In this document: positions 6,208-9,621 of the stretch, piece after piece | Layout of the letters: every line of letters starts with the position of its first letter | Numbering within the stretch: position 1 is the first letter of the stretch | Source of the DNA: Alphaproteobacteria bacterium UBA6544 | GTDB taxonomy: Bacteria; Pseudomonadota; Alphaproteobacteria; UBA8366 | NCBI GenBank assembly: GCA_002434595.1 | Contig: DJKK01000235.1 | Coordinates: forward strand, 1-9,621 | Length of the DNA stretch: 9,621 nt | Direction: 5' to 3' | Made by a program: the position numbers and the translations under genes | Notes under the pieces: model-generated | Database searches by the model: none | What the model saw: only the letters and a program-made list of their open reading frames with translations | What the model was told of the DNA's origin: nothing

Positions 6208-6616
6208 AACAGCGGCGGGGCGGAGATAGCGGCACCAGCCAAGATTTCCAACGCGTTTGCAATCGAAACTGAGGTTACCGCCCGGCCGCTCTCCGGTAAC
6301 GAAAGGTTTCAATTATTTTTGTTCGTCTATCAGGGACGAAACGGCGCAGGGTACCACGTGATCTTCGTGCAACGAGGCCAATAGCCGGGCGCATATACAT
6401 TTGTTACGCCTGAACGGGCGAGATGGCGCCGCAATCATCGATGAGGTAGGTACCGACTTTCACTTTGATCCAGAACGCCCGACGCGCGTGGCCTGGACCC
6501 GCACGACTTCCAGTGAAATGGAAGTAACGATCGGCGATAAATCACCTATCAAGGTAGTCGACTGTTGCTTCCACTATCCCTTCAACGGTTTCTTGCTCCG
6601 TGACATGGCGCTGTAG
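6208..6616 (+). pseudogene. Probable frameshifted remnant of a beta-rich protein
   Basis: Two adjoining frames both read like protein. The first, to the TAG at 6382-6384, has an alternating hydrophobic pattern (FAIETEVTARPLSG, RFQLFLFVYQGRNGAGYHVIF). The second, one base out of register and open from 6362, continues with LLRLNGRDGAAIIDEVGTDF, PTRVAWTRT, EMEVTIGD and ends at TAG 6616. Joining them near 6376 by dropping one base gives an unbroken chain reading VQRG-NSRAHIHLLRLNG. The mix of short beta strands with Gly/Asn turns suggests a jelly-roll, concanavalin-like or similar secreted domain; this family guess is weak. No clear start or ribosome site is found. If intact, the second frame alone could begin at TTG 6401 (71 residues), but that would lack the first half of the fold. 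Confidence 0.4.
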
Positions 6617-6686
6617 AAAATCCGAACCGACGGCATCTGATCGATCGATTGGTGACAATGCCGCAGCATAACCCTATATGAGTGAT

Positions 6687-6703
6687 CGCCGCTTATCGCG
6701 GCG
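6687..6703. repeat. Short GC-rich hairpin upstream of the acyl-CoA synthetase
   Basis: CGCCGC (6687-6692) and GCGGCG (6698-6703) pair around TTATC. The element lies 38 bases before the chosen start at 6742 and has no following T-run. It may be a leader hairpin or chance. The bases 6617-6741 otherwise show no gene. Confidence 0.35.
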
Positions 6704-6741
6704 CACTTCATAACCCAAGAGACACTAACGCACTCACCAGC

Positions 6742-8241
6742 ATGCTTCCCGCTTCAGGCAATCTCGGCGATCTTATCAATCGCGATCGCGACCCGGACGC
6801 GCCAGCGCTCATCGATGCCGGCGATTTCGACAACCCCGTTGAGCTGAGCCACGGTGAGCTCAATCTCCGCGCCAATGCCGTCGCCCGTGCTCTTGTCGCA
6901 CGCGGTTACGAACGCGGCGACCGTATCGCGATTCTAGCGGCCAATAGCGCGGACTATCTTGTCACCTATTTGGGCACGATGCGGGCAGGCATGATTTCCG
7001 TCCCGGTCAATTGGCGCTTCCCGCCCGAGACAATTGCCTACATCCTGGATGATTGCGACGCGAAAATCGTCTTTGCCGACGCCATCCGGCGCGATGCCGT
7101 CCCCGACGGACTGCCCGTCATTGAGTTCGGCGCCGATTTTCAGGCCTTTCTCAACCCCGGTCCGTTCGAAGTGGTTTCCTGCGGCCAGGACGAAGTCGCG
7201 ATGTTTCTCTATACATCTGGTTCGACGGGCAAGCCGAAAGGGGTTCCCTTGACCCATCACGGTCACCTCTGGGTGATCGAGATGCGCTCCAAGGGAGGCG
7301 ATATCTCTTCGCACCGCCTTTTGGTGGCCGCACCGCTGTACCACATGAACGCCCTCGCAATTGCCAAAGCCGCGTTGCTCGGACATGCGGCGATCGTACT
7401 CCTGCCGCAATTCACGGCAGAAACCTACATCAAGGCAATCGAGAAATTCCACTGCAGCTGGCTGACGTCGGTGCCGACGATGATGGCCCTGGTAACGAAA
7501 GAAACAGCACTTACGAACGCGACGGATTTGTCTTCCGTGAAGATCGTCCGCATGGGTTCGGCACCAGCGACGCAGCGCCTATTTGACGACATCCGCAAGA
7601 CGTTCGGCGACGTCTCGATCTCCTACGGTTACGGCACGACGGAGGCGGGGCCGGTCTGCTTTGGCCCGCATCCGGACGGCAACCCGACACCGGACCTATC
7701 AATCGGCTATCCCGTGCCGGAGGTGCGCATGCGGCTGGTAGACGGTAACGACATGGATGCCGACCAAGGCGAGCTGCAAATGGACTGTCCCGCCCTCATG
7801 CCGGGTTATCACAAGCTACCTGAGAAGACCGCGGAAGCGATTACTGAAGACGGATACTATCGGACCGGCGACATTCTGCGGCGCGACGAGAACGGGTTCC
7901 ATTTCTTTGTCGACCGTGTCGACGATATGTTCGTCTGCAATGGCGAGAATGTCTTTCCCGTCGAAGTAGAAAAACTGCTGGAGCAGCATCCTGCGATCAA
8001 GCAAGCCTGCGTCGTCCCTGTCGACGACGAGGTTCGGGGTGCGATGCCTGTCGCTTTCGTGGTTGCTGCGGGTGGGCAGACCATCGAGCCGGATGCCGTT
8101 AAGCAGCATGCGATCGCCGGGGGTCCGGCCTATCAACACCCGCGACATATATGGGTATTGGACGACCTGCCACTCGCCAGCACCAACAAGCTGGACCGCA
8201 AAACCCTTGCGGCAGAAGCGGCAAAGCGCCTCGATCGATAG
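6742..8241 (+). CDS. Acyl-CoA synthetase / AMP-dependent ligase (ANL superfamily)
   Basis: This enzyme activates a carboxylic acid with ATP to an acyl-AMP and transfers it to CoA. The 499-residue product carries the full motif set in order. The phosphate-binding loop YTSGSTGKPKG is at about 157-167 and YGYGTTE at about 295-301 (E301). YRTGD follows with D377 (AMP ribose contact), then the hinge region FVDRVDDMFVCNGENVFP, and NKLDRKTL near the C-terminus with K483 as the adenylation lysine. Length is normal for the family. ATG 6742 is chosen because family similarity begins soon after it; an in-frame GTG at 6682 would add 20 residues without a visible ribosome site, and none is strong for 6742 either. 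The acid-binding pocket cannot be read by eye, so the substrate (fatty, aromatic or short hydroxy acid) is open. A hydroxyacid dehydrogenase follows 63 bases later on the same strand. Confidence 0.93.
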   Translation: MLPASGNLGDLINRDRDPDAPALIDAGDFDNPVELSHGELNLRANAVARALVARGYERGDRIAILAANSADYLVTYLGTMRAGMISVPVNWRFPPETIAYILDDCDAKIVFADAIRRDAVPDGLPVIEFGADFQAFLNPGPFEVVSCGQDEVAMFLYTSGSTGKPKGVPLTHHGHLWVIEMRSKGGDISSHRLLVAAPLYHMNALAIAKAALLGHAAIVLLPQFTAETYIKAIEKFHCSWLTSVPTMMALVTKETALTNATDLSSVKIVRMGSAPATQRLFDDIRKTFGDVSISYGYGTTEAGPVCFGPHPDGNPTPDLSIGYPVPEVRMRLVDGNDMDADQGELQMDCPALMPGYHKLPEKTAEAITEDGYYRTGDILRRDENGFHFFVDRVDDMFVCNGENVFPVEVEKLLEQHPAIKQACVVPVDDEVRGAMPVAFVVAAGGQTIEPDAVKQHAIAGGPAYQHPRHIWVLDDLPLASTNKLDRKTLAAEAAKRLDR

Positions 8242-8304
8242 GCGTGCTGCCGCACTTTAGATAGTCGCCCCGGGCGGTCTATATCGCTCGTGGGGAAGAT
8301 TTAT

Positions 8305-9237
8305 ATGGCTGGACACTCCATCTACATCGATTGTGCCGAGAACATGGCCGAACTAATGGCCACCTATCCGTCCGAACTGACGGACGGCGTCGACCTTCAC
8401 ATGGGAGATCCGTCGCCGGAAGAGATTTCCGAGATTATGAGTGGCTATACAGGGGTTTTGAATGGCCATACGGTTATGCCGAAGCCGCTGCTGGAAGCCC
8501 ACGTTGAGATCTTGCGGAGCGTCGTCTTTCTCGGCACGGGAGTTGCCAATTACGTCGACCCGGCCGCCGGCGAGGCCCTCGGCATCAAAGTCAGGCACAT
8601 CGCGAGATATGGCGACCGAAGCATCGCCGAGCATGCCTTCTCCCTGCTAATGGCCGCGGCCCGCGGGCTGGGGCAGATGGATCGGGAAATTCGCAGCGGG
8701 ACCTGGCAGGCGTTTGAGGGGATCGAACTCGCAGGGAAAACACTCGGTGTCGTCGGCGCCGGTGCGGTTGGTTCCGAACTCATCCGTATCGCAAATGCAT
8801 TCGGCATGTCGTGCCTCGCCTGGAATAGAAGCGGCGTCGACCCCTCCCTGCCCTGTCGGGAGACGTCTCTCGGAGATCTCTTTCAGGAGGCGGATGCTGT
8901 TTCTCTTCATGTTGCCTATGCGGATGAAACACATGAGATGATTGACGCGCCGCTGCTGAATGCTATGAAGCCAGGAGCAATCCTGGTCAACACGGCACGC
9001 GGCGAAGTTGTTGACGAAGCCGCACTCATCTCCGCATTGACCGATGGCCCCCTACGGCACGCGGCACTCGATGTCTTCACGGAAGAGCCGCTCTCGAACG
9101 CATCACCCCTGGCCCGCCTGGAGAACGTTACCCTCTCGGCGCACGCGGCCTGGAAAACACCCGATGCCGCGGACAGGTTGATGCGCCTCGGCCTTGAGAT
9201 TCTGCAGTCGGATATTGCCACGGCGGCGAACCAATGA
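8305..9237 (+). CDS. D-2-hydroxyacid dehydrogenase (NAD(P)-dependent)
   Basis: This reversible oxidoreductase acts between a D-2-hydroxyacid and its 2-keto acid. The 310-residue product has a substrate domain, then a Rossmann domain beginning VVGAGAVGSE with the GxGxxG glycines G151, G153 and G156. The catalytic set is complete: R232 in NTARGEVVDEAAL, E261 in DVFTEEPL, and H280 in SAHAAW. The strand-2 end reads AWNRSG (W173-N174-R175-S176). NAD enzymes of this family usually have Asp there, while Arg/Ser is typical of NADPH-using glyoxylate/hydroxypyruvate reductases, so NADPH preference is inferred. ATG 8305 is chosen for the GGGGAAG ribosome site 6 bases upstream (8292-8298); an earlier in-frame GTG at 8290 overlaps that site. 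The DapA-like gene starts 10 bases after the stop, so the two are surely co-transcribed. The substrate is unknown; a keto acid made by the neighbouring aldolase is attractive. Confidence 0.92.
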   Translation: MAGHSIYIDCAENMAELMATYPSELTDGVDLHMGDPSPEEISEIMSGYTGVLNGHTVMPKPLLEAHVEILRSVVFLGTGVANYVDPAAGEALGIKVRHIARYGDRSIAEHAFSLLMAAARGLGQMDREIRSGTWQAFEGIELAGKTLGVVGAGAVGSELIRIANAFGMSCLAWNRSGVDPSLPCRETSLGDLFQEADAVSLHVAYADETHEMIDAPLLNAMKPGAILVNTARGEVVDEAALISALTDGPLRHAALDVFTEEPLSNASPLARLENVTLSAHAAWKTPDAADRLMRLGLEILQSDIATAANQ

Positions 9238-9247
9238 AAGGAACCGC

Positions 9248-9621
9248 ATGATGACCGACCGACATTATGGCGGAATACTGCCGGTCGTCCCCACGACTTT
9301 CACGGATGACGGCTCCCTGGATTTGGAGAGCCAGCGCCGCGCACTCGATTGTATGGTGGACCAAGGTGTCGACGGCGCCTGCATCCTCGCAAACTTCTCC
9401 GAACAATTCCTTCTTACTGACGAAGAGCGGGACACACTTCTCACCAAGTGCCTCGACCATGTCGCTGACCGTATTCCGATCATCGTCACCTGCAGTCACT
9501 TCAGCACGCGGGTGGCGGTAGAGCGGGCACGACGCGCGGAAGCAGCCGGCGCGGCGATGATCATGATGATGCCGCCGTATCACGGCGCCGCGCTCAAGGC
9601 GGACGAAGGCGGAATTCGTGA
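9248..9621 (+). CDS. DapA (dihydrodipicolinate synthase) family aldolase/lyase, C-terminus beyond window
   Basis: The first 124 codons of a (beta/alpha)8 class I aldolase/lyase are present; the family is about 300 residues. The start reads GGILPVVPTTF, then DDGSLDLES, a hallmark N-terminus of the DapA/N-acetylneuraminate lyase superfamily. MMPPYHG at about 109-115 matches the conserved PYY region. The Schiff-base lysine and catalytic tyrosine of the YNxP motif lie beyond the edge. The usual GTTGE that binds the pyruvate carboxylate is replaced by A48-N49-F50-S51-E52, followed by the normal LT.EER. This argues against lysine biosynthesis and for a side branch acting on another keto acid or sugar acid. 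ATG 9248 or the adjacent ATG 9251 both follow a GAAAGGA ribosome site (9236-9242). It lies 10 bases after the hydroxyacid dehydrogenase, in one operon. Confidence 0.87.
   Translation, partial: MMTDRHYGGILPVVPTTFTDDGSLDLESQRRALDCMVDQGVDGACILANFSEQFLLTDEERDTLLTKCLDHVADRIPIIVTCSHFSTRVAVERARRAEAAGAAMIMMMPPYHGAALKADEGGIR

Noticed and set aside
6934..7452. 172-codon minus-strand frame
   Set aside because: It is antisense to the acyl-CoA synthetase core, without a ribosome site or recognisable motifs.

Overview
The window looks like accessory metabolic DNA from a Gram-negative proteobacterium, most probably an alphaproteobacterium. This rests on the protein styles seen: a lipoprotein with a lipobox, a TIGR03261-type aminoethylphosphonate-binding protein, a YgiB/YgiC pair and a fused FAD/GcvT dehydrogenase. 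By eye the coding regions are moderately GC-rich. No rRNA, tRNA, CRISPR array or recognisable insertion sequence was seen.

Left part (1-3663): a phosphonate-nitrogen module. A minus-strand dimethylglycine/sarcosine dehydrogenase-like flavoprotein runs off the left edge. It is divergent, across 86 bases, from a periplasmic 2-aminoethylphosphonate (AEP) binding protein (aepX/phnS type). The binding protein is followed by a well-conserved AEP:pyruvate transaminase (phnW). Binding protein plus PhnW implies uptake of AEP and conversion to phosphonoacetaldehyde plus alanine. No permease, ATPase or phosphonoacetaldehyde-consuming enzyme (phnX, or phnY/phnA) is in the window. The divergent flavoprotein could remove N-methyl groups from a substrate feeding the same route; that link is inference.

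Middle (3664-6741): a gene-poor stretch of about 550 bases with at most one small ORF, then a compact two-gene unit. The unit is a DUF1190 (YgiB-like) lipoprotein and a YgiC-like glutathionylspermidine-synthase-family ATP-grasp protein, separated by 5 bases. Just inside the end of the second gene lies a 20-bp near-perfect palindrome. A strongly AT-rich patch with an intrinsic terminator follows. Then comes about 600 bases without an intact recognisable gene: a possible 39-residue ORF and what reads as a frameshifted remnant of a beta-rich secreted or lectin-like protein.

Right part (6742-9621): three co-directional catabolic genes. They are an acyl-CoA synthetase (ANL superfamily), a D-2-hydroxyacid dehydrogenase with a catalytic Arg-Glu-His set and a cofactor loop suggesting NADPH, and the start of a DapA-family aldolase/lyase. 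The aldolase has an altered TTG-E motif, which argues against lysine biosynthesis. The three probably form an operon for a carboxylic-acid or hydroxy/keto-acid pathway whose substrate cannot be read from the window.
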